Assembly: GCF_900188205.1 (NCBI RefSeq)
Contig: NZ_FZOH01000008.1
Location: forward strand, 209,477 to 273,476
DNA: 64,000 nt
Direction of reading: 5' to 3'
Source of the DNA: Geodermatophilus saharensis
GTDB lineage: Bacteria > Actinomycetota > Actinomycetes > Mycobacteriales > Geodermatophilaceae
In this document: one piece after another, positions 9,481-18,846 of the stretch
Layout of the letters: the number at the start of each line of letters is the position of its first letter
Position numbering within the stretch: position 1 is the stretch's first letter
Program-made: the position numbers and the translations under genes
Notes under the pieces: generated by a model
What the model saw: only the letters and a program-made list of their open reading frames with translations
What the model was told of the DNA's origin: nothing
Database searches by the model: none

Positions 9481-10242
9481 TCAGAGGCCCAGCGCGGCGG
9501 CCACCTGCGGGTGCGCGAGCGCGTCGAGGGTCTGCCCCTCCTCCGGCAGCGCGATCGTCCGCGGCCCGTGGTCGGCCAGGGTCACGGTCACCCCGGTCCC
9601 CTGCCCGGGCAGCTCCGCCTCGAACTGCAGCAGCAGGTCGCTGGTGTCGTCGACGGCCACCGACCAGCCCGCCTCGGACGCGTAGACCGACGCCAGCCGG
9701 CTGTCGATCGAGCGCTGCCCCTCCCACGTCGCCGTCCCGCCGAGGAACGCGGCCGCGTCGTCGGGCTCCTCGGCGCCGAGGTTGAGCACCACCTGCACCA
9801 GGACGTCGGTCAGCGGCACCGCGTCGGGCCCCGTGGCGAGCGGCCGGCGCACGAACGGCACGTCGGGCAGGCCGGCGGCGGCCAGCGCCTCGGTCAGACC
9901 GGGCACGTCGCCGAACCAGACCTGCTCGCGGGTGAAGAACAGCGTGCGGACGTCGTCGGGCCGCCCGTCCCCGTAGGTGGTCACCACCCGGGCGCGGCCG
10001 GCGCCCGCGGCCAGGTCGACCTCGCCGGTGAGGGTGAGCAGGCCCTCCTCGCCGAAGGGCGCGGTGGCGACGACGTCGGCGCCGCCGCCCTCCTCGACGC
10101 CACGCGCGAGGAGCCCGGCCAGCACCTCGGCCTCCGCGGCGGTCACCGGGTCACCCGGCTGCCGGTCGGCCTCGTCGCCCGAGCAGCCGGCCAACCCGAC
10201 GCCGAGCAGGACCAGCGCGGACGCGAGGAGGCGGCGCGGCAT
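9481..10242 (-). CDS. Putative lipoprotein, LprG/LppX-like
   Basis: Exported lipoprotein of 253 residues. The N terminus MPRRLLASALVLLGVGLAGC has a positively charged start, a hydrophobic core and a lipobox (LAGC), so lipidation at the cysteine is expected. The rest is a single domain rich in charged residues with alternating beta strands (LLTLTGEVDL, ARVVTTYGDG), resembling the LprG/LppX lipid-binding fold of actinobacteria. That fold match is inference. It is monocistronic, with a family 1 repeat directly after its stop. Confidence 0.75.
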   Translation of the reverse strand: MPRRLLASALVLLGVGLAGCSGDEADRQPGDPVTAAEAEVLAGLLARGVEEGGGADVVATAPFGEEGLLTLTGEVDLAAGAGRARVVTTYGDGRPDDVRTLFFTREQVWFGDVPGLTEALAAAGLPDVPFVRRPLATGPDAVPLTDVLVQVVLNLGAEEPDDAAAFLGGTATWEGQRSIDSRLASVYASEAGWSVAVDDTSDLLLQFEAELPGQGTGVTVTLADHGPRTIALPEEGQTLDALAHPQVAAALGL

Positions 10243-10303
10243 GGCGGCCAGCGTAGGCAGCGCGGCGGCCCGGTGCGGTCCCCGACAGGCCCGGAACGCA
10301 CCG

Positions 10304-10336
10304 GGGCCCGCCCTCCGCGGTGCGGAGGGCGGGCCC
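10304..10336 (-). terminator. Terminator of ino1
   Basis: Perfect 15-bp inverted repeat GGGCCCGCCCTCCGC / GCGGAGGGCGGGCCC with a 3-nt loop, located about 20 nt beyond the ino1 stop on the minus strand. It has no T-run, as is usual for high-GC actinobacterial terminators. Confidence 0.8.
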
Positions 10337-10358
10337 TGGTGGCGTCGGTGCGGCGCGA

Positions 10359-11438
10359 CTAGCGCTCGACGTCGCCCCGGATGAAGGCCTCGACGGCGTC
10401 GCGCGCCTCGCTGTCGTCGTACTGCACCGGCGGGCTCTTCATGAAGTACGACGACGCCGACAGGATCGGGCCGCCGATGCCGCGGTCCTTGGCGATCTTC
10501 GCGGCGCGGACGGCGTCGATGATGATGCCGGCCGAGTTCGGGGAGTCCCAGACCTCGAGCTTGTACTCCAGGTTCAGCGGGACGTCACCGAAGGCGCGAC
10601 CCTCGAGCCGGACGTAGGCCCACTTGCGGTCCGACAGCCACGGCACGTGGTCCGACGGGCCGATGTGCACGTTGTCGGTGCCCATGTCGCGGTCGACCTG
10701 GCTGGTCACGGCCTGGGTCTTGGAGATCTTCTTGGACTCCAGGCGCTCGCGCTCGAGCATGTTCTTGAAGTCCATGTTGCCGCCGACGTTGAGCTGCATC
10801 GTGCGGTCGAGCTGCACGCCGCGGTCCTCGAACAGCTTGGCCAGCACCCGGTGGGTGATGGTGGCGCCGACCTGGCTCTTGATGTCGTCGCCGACGATCG
10901 GGACGCCGGCGGCGGTGAACCGGTCCGCCCACTCCTTCGTCCCGGCGATGAACACCGGCAGCGCGTTGACGAACGCGACGCCGGCGTCCAGAGCGGCCTG
11001 CGCGTAGAACTCGGCGGCCTGCTGCGAGCCGACCGGCAGGTAGCAGACGAGGACGTCGGCCTGCGACTCGCGCAGGGCGGCGACGACGTCGACCGGCTGC
11101 TCGTCGGACTCCTCGATCGTGGCCCGGTAGTACTTGCCCAGGCCGTCGAGGGTGGTGCCGCGCTGCACCGTCACGCCCAGCGGGGGCACGTCACAGATCT
11201 TGATCGTGTTGTTCTCGCTGGCGACGATGGCCTCGGAGAGGTCGCGGCCGACCTTCTTGGCGTCGACGTCGAAGGCGGCGACGAACTGCACGTCGGAGAC
11301 GTGGTAGTCACCGAAGCGGACGTGCATGAGACCCGGCACCGAGGTGGTCTCGTCGGCGTCCCGGTAGTAGTGCACGCCCTGCACCAGCGAGGCGGCGCAG
11401 TTGCCGACGCCCACGATGGCGACCTTGACAGCTCCCAT
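10359..11438 (-). CDS. ino1: Inositol-3-phosphate synthase
   Basis: Converts glucose 6-phosphate to 1L-myo-inositol 1-phosphate with NAD, the first step towards phosphatidylinositol and mycothiol. The 359-residue product starts with the Rossmann motif [16 protein letters not shown]. It contains conserved blocks of the prokaryotic enzyme: [45 protein letters not shown] and KSPPVQYDD near the end. The ATG at 11438 has a purine-rich Shine-Dalgarno (AGGGAGAAGGGAAG). PadR is encoded upstream on the same strand, as in mycobacteria (Rv0046c/Rv0047c). A 16-bp triple tandem repeat lies in its leader/promoter region. Confidence 0.97.
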   Translation of the reverse strand: MGAVKVAIVGVGNCAASLVQGVHYYRDADETTSVPGLMHVRFGDYHVSDVQFVAAFDVDAKKVGRDLSEAIVASENNTIKICDVPPLGVTVQRGTTLDGLGKYYRATIEESDEQPVDVVAALRESQADVLVCYLPVGSQQAAEFYAQAALDAGVAFVNALPVFIAGTKEWADRFTAAGVPIVGDDIKSQVGATITHRVLAKLFEDRGVQLDRTMQLNVGGNMDFKNMLERERLESKKISKTQAVTSQVDRDMGTDNVHIGPSDHVPWLSDRKWAYVRLEGRAFGDVPLNLEYKLEVWDSPNSAGIIIDAVRAAKIAKDRGIGGPILSASSYFMKSPPVQYDDSEARDAVEAFIRGDVER

Positions 11439-11534
11439 GGTCTTCCCTTCTCCCTGGACCGGGTGGTCCGTGTCGCGGGACCGTTCCGGTCCTGGCGGTG
11501 GCTGCCGGTGGGCTGGACAGCCGTCGTGCCTGCA

Positions 11535-11582
11535 GTGCGGTGTCGCTGGAGTGCGGTGTCGCTGGAGTGCGGTGTCGCTGGG
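11535..11582. repeat. Three tandem 16-bp repeats upstream of ino1
   Basis: The unit GTGCGGTGTCGCTGGA starts at 11535, 11551 and 11567; only the last base of the third copy differs. It lies between the padR stop and the ino1 start, about 100-145 nt upstream of the ino1 ATG. The 16-bp period does not match a full helical turn. It could be an operator array or replication slippage. Confidence 0.7.
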
Positions 11583-11595
11583 TGGGGTGTGGTGG

Positions 11596-12201
11596 TCACT
11601 CCCCGCCGGGCGGCGGGCGCTCCCCGGGTCCCGGTCCGGGCTGGCGTCGCTCGCTGTCGATGAGCTCCGACAGCCAGCGCACCTCCCGGTCGACCGAGTC
11701 CAGGCCGTGGCGCTGCAGCTCCAGCGTGTAGCGGTCGAGTCGTTCCCGGGTCCGCGCCAGTGAGGACCGCAGGCCGTCCCGCTGCCGTTCGACCGTGCGG
11801 CGGCGCCCCTCGAGGATGCGCAGCCGCACGTCGGCGGCGGTGTGCCGGAAGAAGGCGAGGTGGACGCCGAACAACCTGCCGTCGTCGTACGCCTCGGGGC
11901 CGGCCTGGCTGACCAGCTCCGCGAAGCGCTCCTTGCCCTCGGCGGTGATCGTGTAGACCACCTTCCCGCGCCGGCCGGTCAACGGCGGTGCGTCGGCCGG
12001 CAGCGGCGCCCGCCGGTCGGGCTCGTCGGTGGTGACGAGACCGGCGGCGTGCAACCGCTTGAGCGCGGGGTACAGCGAGCCGTAGGAGATGCTGCGCAGC
12101 CCGCCGAGGACCTCCGCGAGCCGCTTGCGCAGCTCGTAGCCGTGCATCGGGGACTGCTGCAGCAACCCGAGGATGGCGAACTCGAGCACCTCGCCCCCCA
12201 T
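11596..12201 (-). CDS. PadR family transcriptional regulator
   Basis: DNA-binding repressor of 201 residues. The N-terminal PadR winged helix (about residues 1-90) has the hallmark pattern [20 protein letters not shown], then [18 protein letters not shown] and a wing ending [19 protein letters not shown]. A C-terminal helical, coiled-coil dimerisation part follows ([20 protein letters not shown]). The ATG at 12201 lies 15 bp from a perfect inverted repeat with the PadR-type ATGT...ACAT spacing, implying autoregulation. Its position upstream of ino1 matches Rv0047c. The effector is unknown. Confidence 0.92.
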   Translation of the reverse strand: MGGEVLEFAILGLLQQSPMHGYELRKRLAEVLGGLRSISYGSLYPALKRLHAAGLVTTDEPDRRAPLPADAPPLTGRRGKVVYTITAEGKERFAELVSQAGPEAYDDGRLFGVHLAFFRHTAADVRLRILEGRRRTVERQRDGLRSSLARTRERLDRYTLELQRHGLDSVDREVRWLSELIDSERRQPGPGPGERPPPGGE

Positions 12202-12215
12202 CGGTCCCTGCCGGT

Positions 12216-12238
12216 CGATGTATCGGGACGATACATCG
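12216..12238. promoter_or_regulatory. PadR operator
   Basis: Perfect inverted repeat CGATGTATCG-gga-CGATACATCG immediately upstream of padR, embedding ATGT-N8-ACAT, a spacing recorded for PadR-family operators. It stands out as AT-rich in a GC-rich stretch and may overlap the padR promoter. Confidence 0.75.
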
Positions 12239-12357
12239 GGAGGGAAACGGGACGGCAACCGGAGGGAGGTCGCCCGATCGGGGACGGGGTGGCCGGAGGC
12301 CCGCGGGACGCCGCCGGAGAGGCCCTCCGGACTGGTGCACCTGCGTACATTGGCGCC

Positions 12358-12768
12358 GTGCCCGGACGTCGCTCCGTCGTGGACTACTCGCTGCACCGGC
12401 GATCGGTGCTGCGCGACGTCCAGGCCGGGCGCACCGGGCTCTCGGAGGTCTGTGACGCCAGCCCGTACCTGACCCGTGCGGCGCGCTACCACGGTCGGCA
12501 GACCGACCTCCCCTGCCCGGTCTGCCGCCGCGAGCGCCTCTCCCTGGTCAACTACGTCTACGGTGAAGGGCTGGGCCACGTGTCCGGCCAGGCGAAGACC
12601 GAGGCGGAGCTCGTCCGCATGGACGCCGCTCAGGAGGAGTTCTCCGTGTACACCGTCGAGGTGTGCCGCGGGTGCGGGTGGAACCACCTGGACTGCTCCT
12701 TCGTCCTCGGGGCCGAGCCCGACCCGGGCCGGCAGCCGCGCCGTCGTCGTCGCGCTGCCACGGACTAA
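12358..12768 (+). CDS. DUF5318 family protein
   Basis: Conserved actinobacterial protein of unknown function, 136 residues. A CPVC pair near residue 52 and a CRGC pair near residue 102 look like a zinc ribbon. The end is a run of arginines. The gene lies immediately upstream of the bifunctional PBP, as in mycobacteria (Rv0049/ponA1), suggesting an envelope-linked role (inference). The GTG at 12358 has a TACATT -10-like box ending 6 nt upstream and no Shine-Dalgarno, so the mRNA is probably leaderless. Confidence 0.85.
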   Translation: MPGRRSVVDYSLHRRSVLRDVQAGRTGLSEVCDASPYLTRAARYHGRQTDLPCPVCRRERLSLVNYVYGEGLGHVSGQAKTEAELVRMDAAQEEFSVYTVEVCRGCGWNHLDCSFVLGAEPDPGRQPRRRRRAATD

Positions 12769-12927
12769 CTCCGCCGGTCCGGCGGTTGCCACACCGGCGG
12801 ACCCGTCCGTCACACCCGCCCCGGGGGTGCGGCGCGCCTCGCGCGTCCTCCCCGGCGCACACAGCCGAGAACGCCACGCTGGGCCGGATCCCGTCCTGCC
12901 CACCGACTACCGAGGAGGGGCTCCCTG

Positions 12928-15354
12928 GTGCCTCCCCACGACGAGACCTCGCCGGTCGGCCCGTCCGGCGTGCCGCCCCGTCGCCCGCCGGCCGCCCGCG
13001 CGACCGGCGGAGCGGGCAGTGGCCGGAGCCGCCCGACCGCGGGGCGGCCCGGGGGGTCGCGCCCGGGCGGCTCCCGGCCCACCGGCTCCCGCCCGGCCGG
13101 CGGCAAGCCCGGCGGCAAGAAGGCGCGGACGAAGAAGCAGCGCCGCCGTCGCCGGCTGAAGATCGCCCTGGCGACCCTGGCCGGGCTGTTCGTGCTGCTC
13201 GGCGTCTTCGTCGGCGTCGTCTACGCCACCACCGAGGTGCCCGACCCCGACTCGGTGCAGAACGCGCAGACGACGGTCGTGTACTACGCCGACGGCACCA
13301 CCGAGATGGGCCGCCTCGGCGACACCAACCGCACCAACGTCGCGCTCGGCGAGGTCTCCGAGGGCGCCCGCCACGCCATCCTCGCCGCGGAGAACCGGGA
13401 GTTCTACTCCGACCCGGGCATCTCCCTGACCGGCATCGTCCGGGCCGCGTGGAACAACCTCACCGGCGGCTCGACGCAGGGCGGCTCGACGATCACCCAG
13501 CAGTACGTCAAGAACGCCTTCCTCACCCACGAGCAGACCTTCAGCCGCAAGTTCCAGGAGCTGTTCCTGGCGGTCAAGCTCGACAACCAGTACTCGAAGG
13601 ACGAGATCCTCGAGAACTACCTGAACACCATCTACTTCGGCCGCGGCGCCTACGGCATCGAGGCCGCGGCGAACACCTTCTTCGGCGTGCCCGCCGCGCA
13701 GCTGACCCCGCAGCAGGGCGCCGTCCTCGCCGTCCTCGTCCGCAGCCCCAGCTCCTACGACCCCGAGGCCAACCCGGAGGGCGCGCAGGACCGCTGGGGC
13801 CTGGTCCTCGACGCCATGGTCGAGGAGGGCTGGATCACGCAGGACGAGCGCGACGCCTCGGTCTACCCGCCGGTGCTGCCGCGGCCGGAGTCCTCGTCGC
13901 TGGGCATCCCCACCGGTCCCGAGGGCCTGGTGGTCTCGCAGGCGATCGCCGAGCTCGAGGCGCGCGGCTACTCCGAGGAGCAGATCCGCGCCGGTGGCCT
14001 GCGCATCACCACGACCGTGGACAAGGCCGCCCAGGACGCCGCGGTCGCCGCCGTCAACGACGTGATGGACGGCGAGCCGGAGCCGCTGCGGGAGGCGCTG
14101 GTCGCCGTCGACCCCAGGACCGGTGCGGTGCGCGCCTACTACGGCGGTCCGGTCGGTTCCGGCGACGGTGCGATCGACTACGCCCAGGCGCGCCGGCAGC
14201 CCGGCTCGTCGGTGAAGCCCTACGTGCTGGCCACCGCGCTGGAGGAGGGCATCGGCGTCAACTCCCGCCGCGACGGCAGCTCGCCGCAGGAGTTCCCCGA
14301 CCGCCCGGGCCTGCCGGTGCGCAACTCGGGCAACGCCCAGTGCGGCGCCTGCACCCTGGTCGAGGCCATGACGCGGTCGCTGAACACCACGTACTACGGC
14401 CTGGCCTACGAGGTCGGCCCGGACGACGTCCGCGACACCATCCTCCGCGCCACGGGCCTGCCCGAGACGTGGCCGGCCGTCACCGGCGGCACCCTCGACG
14501 ACGCCCGGACGCTGTCGGACCCCGAGACCGGGGCCACCGGCGGGTCGATCGGCATCGGCCAGTACGAGATGCGCCCGATCGACCAGGCCGTCGGCTTCGC
14601 CACCCTCGCCAACGGCGGCGTCCACCACCCGGCGCACTTCGTCGGCCGGGTCACCGACTCCGAGGGCACCGTCCTGCTGGAGAGCGGCGAGGGCCCGGGC
14701 GAGCAGGTCATCGACCCCGACGTCGCCAACGACACCACCTTCGCCCTGGAGGGCGTCGCGCAGTACTCCCGCCGGGCGCTCGACGGCGGCCGCGAGGTGG
14801 CCAGCAAGACCGGTACGCAGGGCCTCAACGGCTCGGAGAACTCCGACGCCTGGATGGTCGGCTACACGCCGTCGCTGTCGGCGGCGGTGTGGATCGGCAA
14901 CGACTCGCCCACCGTGCCGATCGAGAACGCCGCCGGCCAGATCATCTACGGCGCCGGACTGCCCGGGGCCATCTGGCAGCAGTTCATGGACACCGTCCTG
15001 GCCGGCACGCCGGAGGAGGACCTGCCCGACTCGCCGAAGATCCGCGGGGACACCGGCGAGGGCGTCGCGGCGCCGACGACGCAGGCCCCGCGGTCGACGG
15101 AGGCGCAGCCGACCGAGCCGTCCGCGCCCGCGACGACCGAGGCGCCCGCGCCGACCACGGCACCGGCACCCACCACGACGACGGCCCCGGAGCCCAGCAC
15201 CGACGCGCCGACGCCGTCCCCGACGCCAGGCAACGGCCAGGTGGGTACCGGCACGCTCGGCGGTGAGGACGGCACCGGCGGCGACAGCTGGGCCAACGGC
15301 CAGCCCGCGCCCGCCGCCCCGACGACGCAGCCGGAACCGCAACCGACCGGCTGA
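12928..15354 (+). CDS. ponA: Class A penicillin-binding protein (transglycosylase/transpeptidase)
   Basis: Polymerises and cross-links peptidoglycan. The 808-residue product starts with a cytosolic Pro/Gly/Arg-rich tail of about 75 residues, then one membrane helix (IALATLAGLFVLLGVFVGVVY). The GT51 domain has the catalytic glutamate in AILAAENREFYSDPG and GGSTITQQYVKN. The transpeptidase domain has S427-S-V-K430 (SxxK), S484-L-N486 and K627-T-G629. A long Thr/Pro/Ala-rich C-terminal tail (about residues 710-808) is extracellular and low-complexity. The GTG start follows GAGGAGGGG. It corresponds to PonA1 of mycobacteria by content and order. Confidence 0.96.
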   Translation: MPPHDETSPVGPSGVPPRRPPAARATGGAGSGRSRPTAGRPGGSRPGGSRPTGSRPAGGKPGGKKARTKKQRRRRRLKIALATLAGLFVLLGVFVGVVYATTEVPDPDSVQNAQTTVVYYADGTTEMGRLGDTNRTNVALGEVSEGARHAILAAENREFYSDPGISLTGIVRAAWNNLTGGSTQGGSTITQQYVKNAFLTHEQTFSRKFQELFLAVKLDNQYSKDEILENYLNTIYFGRGAYGIEAAANTFFGVPAAQLTPQQGAVLAVLVRSPSSYDPEANPEGAQDRWGLVLDAMVEEGWITQDERDASVYPPVLPRPESSSLGIPTGPEGLVVSQAIAELEARGYSEEQIRAGGLRITTTVDKAAQDAAVAAVNDVMDGEPEPLREALVAVDPRTGAVRAYYGGPVGSGDGAIDYAQARRQPGSSVKPYVLATALEEGIGVNSRRDGSSPQEFPDRPGLPVRNSGNAQCGACTLVEAMTRSLNTTYYGLAYEVGPDDVRDTILRATGLPETWPAVTGGTLDDARTLSDPETGATGGSIGIGQYEMRPIDQAVGFATLANGGVHHPAHFVGRVTDSEGTVLLESGEGPGEQVIDPDVANDTTFALEGVAQYSRRALDGGREVASKTGTQGLNGSENSDAWMVGYTPSLSAAVWIGNDSPTVPIENAAGQIIYGAGLPGAIWQQFMDTVLAGTPEEDLPDSPKIRGDTGEGVAAPTTQAPRSTEAQPTEPSAPATTEAPAPTTAPAPTTTTAPEPSTDAPTPSPTPGNGQVGTGTLGGEDGTGGDSWANGQPAPAAPTTQPEPQPTG

Positions 15355-15376
15355 CCGCCCCGGGCACACTGGCCCG

Positions 15377-16903
15377 GTGAGCTCCTCCCCCACGGGCCCG
15401 TCCGCTCCGGCACCCCAGCCGGCGGACGGGCCCGCGGCGTCTGCGGTGGCGCCCGCGCGCGGCGCCGGCCGCCGTCCCGACCGGGTGGTGCCCACGTGGT
15501 CGGACCGGGTGGCCGCGCAGGCGAGCGAGGCCGTCGGCGGCCCGTGGGGCCGGCACGCGGTCACCGGCCGCGCCCTGTTCTGGACGCCGCTGCGGGTCTG
15601 CCTGCTCTACGCCACCGTCGTGCTGGCCGCCGCGTGGCTCAAGCAGGCGCCGTGCTCCGACGGCAACTGGGCGGGGTCGGTGCAGTACACGCACCTGTGC
15701 TACTCCGACACCGTCCCGCTGTTCGGCATCCACGGCCTCGGCGAGGGCGCGCTCCCCTACCTGGACGCGGCCGTGGAGTACCCGGTGCTCACCGGGGCGC
15801 TCATGGCGCTCGCGGCGGTCCTCGGCCGCGGCTACGAGGACCTGGCCGGCGCGGCCGGCCTGCTCCCCCAGGTGCCGCCGGTGCAGGCCTACTACGCGGC
15901 CACCTGCCTGCTGCTGAGCCTGTGCGCGCTGGTCACCGTCCGGGCGGTGCTGGGCGCCTCCGGCCGCCGGCCCTGGGACGCGGCGATGATCGGGCTCTCA
16001 CCGCTGCTGCTCGTGCACGCGTTCACCAACTGGGACCTGCTCGCCGTCGCCCTGGCCGCCTGCGGGCTGTGGGCGTGGGCGCGCGAGCGGCCGGTGCTGG
16101 CCGGCGTGCTGCTGGGTCTGGGCACCGCGGCCAAGCTGTTCCCCGCCCTGCTGCTCGGCGCGCTGTTCCTGCTCTGCCTGCGCGCCGGGCGGCTGCGGGT
16201 GTGGCTGCGCGCGGCGCTGGCGGCCGCCGTCGCCTGGTTGGTCGTCGACGTCCCGGTCGCGCTGCTGGCGCCGGAGAACTGGTCGCTGTTCTTCCGGCTC
16301 AACAGCACCCGGCCGGCCGATCCGGACACGCTGTGGAACATCGCGATCACCGCGGCCGGGGGCGACCTCCTCGACGGGCCGCTCGCCGAGGGCGAGACGC
16401 CGGTGGTGCTCAACGCGCTGGTGGCGCTCTGCGTGCTGCTGGTGGTCGCTGCCGTCGGCTGGCTGACCCTCGCCGCGCCGGTGCGCCCGCGGGTGGCGCA
16501 GGTGGCCTTCCTGCTGGTGGCCGGGTTCCTGCTGGTCACCAAGGTGTGGAGCCCGCAGTACTCGCTGTGGCTGCTGCCGCTGGCGGTGCTGGCCCGGCCG
16601 CGGTGGCGGTCGCTGCTGCTGTGGCAGGCCACCGAGGCGGTGCTGTGGGTGGTGCGGATGCTCTGGTACCTCGGCACCGACGAGCGCGGCGTGGGCACCG
16701 AGTGGTTCTTCCTCGCGGTGACCGCCCGCGACGTCGCCGTCCTCGTGCTCGTGGGGCTGGTCGTGCGGGACGTGTGGCGTCCCGACGGCGACGTCGTGCG
16801 CACCTCCTGGCCGGCCGTCGACGACCCCGCCGGCGGTCCGCTGGACGGCGCGGAGGACCGCGTGGTGCTGCGCGGCCGGCGGCGCTGGGACCAGGTGACC
16901 TGA
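15377..16903 (+). CDS. GT87-family membrane glycosyltransferase
   Basis: Probable polyprenyl-phosphate-mannose-dependent mannosyltransferase (GT-C fold, GT87), 508 residues, with about 10 membrane helices after a 75-residue cytosolic tail. The stretches YPVLTGALMAL, AAKLFPALLLGALF and TKVWSPQYSLWLLPL are typical of this family. It lies just downstream of the PBP, as Rv0051 does in mycobacteria. Substrate and acceptor are not determinable. The GTG at 15377 follows a CACACT box by 6 nt, suggesting a leaderless transcript. A terminator hairpin follows. Confidence 0.88.
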   Translation: MSSSPTGPSAPAPQPADGPAASAVAPARGAGRRPDRVVPTWSDRVAAQASEAVGGPWGRHAVTGRALFWTPLRVCLLYATVVLAAAWLKQAPCSDGNWAGSVQYTHLCYSDTVPLFGIHGLGEGALPYLDAAVEYPVLTGALMALAAVLGRGYEDLAGAAGLLPQVPPVQAYYAATCLLLSLCALVTVRAVLGASGRRPWDAAMIGLSPLLLVHAFTNWDLLAVALAACGLWAWARERPVLAGVLLGLGTAAKLFPALLLGALFLLCLRAGRLRVWLRAALAAAVAWLVVDVPVALLAPENWSLFFRLNSTRPADPDTLWNIAITAAGGDLLDGPLAEGETPVVLNALVALCVLLVVAAVGWLTLAAPVRPRVAQVAFLLVAGFLLVTKVWSPQYSLWLLPLAVLARPRWRSLLLWQATEAVLWVVRMLWYLGTDERGVGTEWFFLAVTARDVAVLVLVGLVVRDVWRPDGDVVRTSWPAVDDPAGGPLDGAEDRVVLRGRRRWDQVT

Positions 16904-16908
16904 TCGTG

Positions 16909-16946
16909 GGCGTCCTCCCGCACGTCCGGCCACGAGGGAGGACGCC
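16909..16946. terminator. Bidirectional terminator, GT87/endonuclease IV
   Basis: Perfect 11-bp inverted repeat GGCGTCCTCCC / GGGAGGACGCC with a 16-nt loop between two convergent genes. Confidence 0.75.
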
Positions 16947-16981
16947 GCGGGGTGAGGGAGGACGGCCGTCCGGGCGGCCGG

Positions 16982-17794
16982 CTACCCGAGCGCCTCGCGC
17001 ACGAGGGCGACCTCCTCGGCGTGCGACGCGGCGTCGCCGGGGGTCTCCAGGACGACGGGGCAGTCGGCGGCGCGGGCGAGGCCGAGCAGCAGGTCCAGCG
17101 GGATCTCGCCCGCGGTGAGCGGCGCGTGGCGGTCCCGGCCCGAGCCCTGCGGGTCGCGGCTGTTGTTGAGGTGCACCAGGTCGACCCGGCCGGTGATCGC
17201 CCGGACGTCGTCGACGGCGGTGGCGAGGTCCCAGCCGGCCGCCCAGGCGTGGCAGGTGTCGAGCACGAAGCCCGCGCCGAACTCGCCGACGGCGTCCCAC
17301 AGCCGCGCCACCGCACCCAGCTCGCGCGCCATCGCGTTCTCGCCGCCGGCGGTGTTCTCGATGAGCAGCGGCAGCGGGAAGCCACCGTCCTCGGCCTGCC
17401 GCGCGAACGTCTTGCGCCAGTTGTCGAACCCGGCCGCCGGGTCGTCCTTGGCCAGCACGTGCCCGCCGTGCACGACCATCCCGCGGGCGCCGACCGCCGC
17501 CGAGGCCCGCGCGTGCACCGCCAGGTTCTTGCGGCTCGGGATGCGGATGCGGTTGTTGGTCGAGGCCACGTTGAGCACGTAGGGCGCGTGGACGAACACC
17601 GCGACGTCGCCGGCGAGCAGCGCCTCGGCGTCCGGGCGCGGCGGCGGGCTCTTCCAGCCCTGCGGGTCGCCGAGGAACACCTGCACGGCGTCGGCGTCCA
17701 TCTCCGCCGCCCGGGCCAGCGGACCCCCGGCGTCGAGCTCGTTGTCCTCGGTCAGTCCGGGTCCGACGTGGACGCCGATCGGGTGCCTGCTCAC
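16982..17794 (-). CDS. nfo: Endonuclease IV (AP endonuclease)
   Basis: Cleaves DNA at abasic sites in base-excision repair; trinuclear-zinc TIM barrel of the AP endonuclease 2 family. The 270-residue product shows the ligand-bearing motifs in order: FVHAPYVLN, GMVVHGGHV, LLIENTAGG, VLDTCHAWAAG, VHLNNSRDPQGSGRDRHAPL and VVLETPG. The length is close to the family norm of about 250-285. It is a single-gene unit convergent with the GT87 gene and divergent from rpsF. Confidence 0.95.
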   Translation of the reverse strand: MSRHPIGVHVGPGLTEDNELDAGGPLARAAEMDADAVQVFLGDPQGWKSPPPRPDAEALLAGDVAVFVHAPYVLNVASTNNRIRIPSRKNLAVHARASAAVGARGMVVHGGHVLAKDDPAAGFDNWRKTFARQAEDGGFPLPLLIENTAGGENAMARELGAVARLWDAVGEFGAGFVLDTCHAWAAGWDLATAVDDVRAITGRVDLVHLNNSRDPQGSGRDRHAPLTAGEIPLDLLLGLARAADCPVVLETPGDAASHAEEVALVREALG

Positions 17795-17967
17795 CCCGGC
17801 GACGGTAGTCAGGTCCGGTGACGGTGGCCGGGGCTCCCGGCCGCGCTGGTAGCCTGGAGGAGCGCGTCCGTCCGCCGTCCCCGGCGGAACCGGGCGCGCG
17901 ACGCGTGTACGACCCTCCTGCTGCAGACCGACTGCAGCCGCCCAGACCAGAGGAGGTGGGGTTCTCC

Positions 17968-18255
17968 GTGCGTCACTACGAACTGATGGTCATCCTCGAC
18001 CCCGACCTGGAGGAGCGCACGATCGCTCCCTCCCTCGACCGGTTCCTGACCGTCGTCACCAACTCCGGTGGCACCGTCAAGACCGAGATCTGGGGCCGGC
18101 GCCGCCTGGCCTACGAGATCAAGAAGCACATCGAGGGCATCTACGCGATCGTCGACATCCAGGCCGAGCCGGCCGCGGTCGCCGAGCTCGACCGCCAGCT
18201 CAACCTCAACGAGTCGGTGCTGCGCACCAAGCTGATGCGGCCCGAGGTCCACTGA
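17968..18255 (+). CDS. rpsF: 30S ribosomal protein bS6
   Basis: Small-subunit protein that pairs with bS18 on the platform. The 95-residue product begins [16 protein letters not shown] and contains the conserved [18 protein letters not shown] block. The GTG at 17968 has a strong AGGAGG Shine-Dalgarno. It is the first gene of the rpsF-ssb-rpsR-rplI operon. Its stop is separated from ssb by only 2 nt. Confidence 0.98.
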   Translation: MRHYELMVILDPDLEERTIAPSLDRFLTVVTNSGGTVKTEIWGRRRLAYEIKKHIEGIYAIVDIQAEPAAVAELDRQLNLNESVLRTKLMRPEVH

Positions 18256-18257
18256 GC

Positions 18258-18749
18258 ATGGCCGGCGAGACCGTCATCACCGTCATCGGCAACCTGACCT
18301 CCGACCCGGAGCTGCGGTTCACGCCGTCGGGTGCCGCGGTGGCCAACTTCACGGTCGCCTCGACGCCGCGCACCTTCGACCGGCAGTCGCAGGAGTGGAA
18401 GGACGGCGAGGCGCTGTTCCTCCGCTGCAACGTCTGGCGGCAGGCGGCCGAGAACGTGGCCGAGTCCCTCACCCGCGGCTCGCGGGTCATCGTCTCGGGG
18501 CGCCTCAAGCAGCGCTCGTTCGAGACCAAGGAGGGCGAGAAGCGCACCGTCATCGAGCTCGAGGTCGACGAGATCGGCCCCTCGCTGCGCTACGCCACCG
18601 CGAAGGTCACCCGCGCCTCCCGCGGTGAGGGCGGCGGCGGTGGTGGCGGCTTCGGTGGCGGTGGTGGCGGCGGCTTCGGCGGTGGTGGCGGCGGCGCGAG
18701 CGACCCGTGGTCGACGCCCGCCGGCCCGTCCGACGAGCCGCCCTTCTAG
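18258..18749 (+). CDS. ssb: Single-stranded DNA-binding protein
   Basis: Coats ssDNA during replication and repair and recruits partners by its tail. The 163-residue product has an OB-fold in residues 1-110 ([50 protein letters not shown]). A Gly-rich linker (about 120-147) follows, then the acidic tip DEPPF that binds SSB partners. It is co-transcribed with rpsF. A family 1 structured repeat follows 2 nt after its stop, inside the operon. Confidence 0.97.
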   Translation: MAGETVITVIGNLTSDPELRFTPSGAAVANFTVASTPRTFDRQSQEWKDGEALFLRCNVWRQAAENVAESLTRGSRVIVSGRLKQRSFETKEGEKRTVIELEVDEIGPSLRYATAKVTRASRGEGGGGGGGFGGGGGGGFGGGGGGASDPWSTPAGPSDEPPF

Positions 18750-18751
18750 AA

Positions 18752-18808
18752 GGACCCCCTCGCCCCCCACGCCTCGCTCCGCTCGCCGCGGGGCCCTGCG
18801 AGGGGGCC
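18752..18808 (+). repeat. Stop-proximal structured repeat, family 1 copy b
   Basis: It lies between ssb and rpsR, starting 2 nt after the ssb stop. Outer arms are ACCCCCTCGC / GCGAGGGGG; inner arms are CCCCACG / CGCGGGG. The loop CCTCGCTCCGCTCGC is shared in type with the other copies. Because rpsR lies downstream in the same operon, full termination here is unlikely; attenuation or RNA processing is more plausible. Confidence 0.78.
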
Positions 18809-18846
18809 ACACCCCTAGTCGTACCTAGCCGTACCTGGAGAACCCA

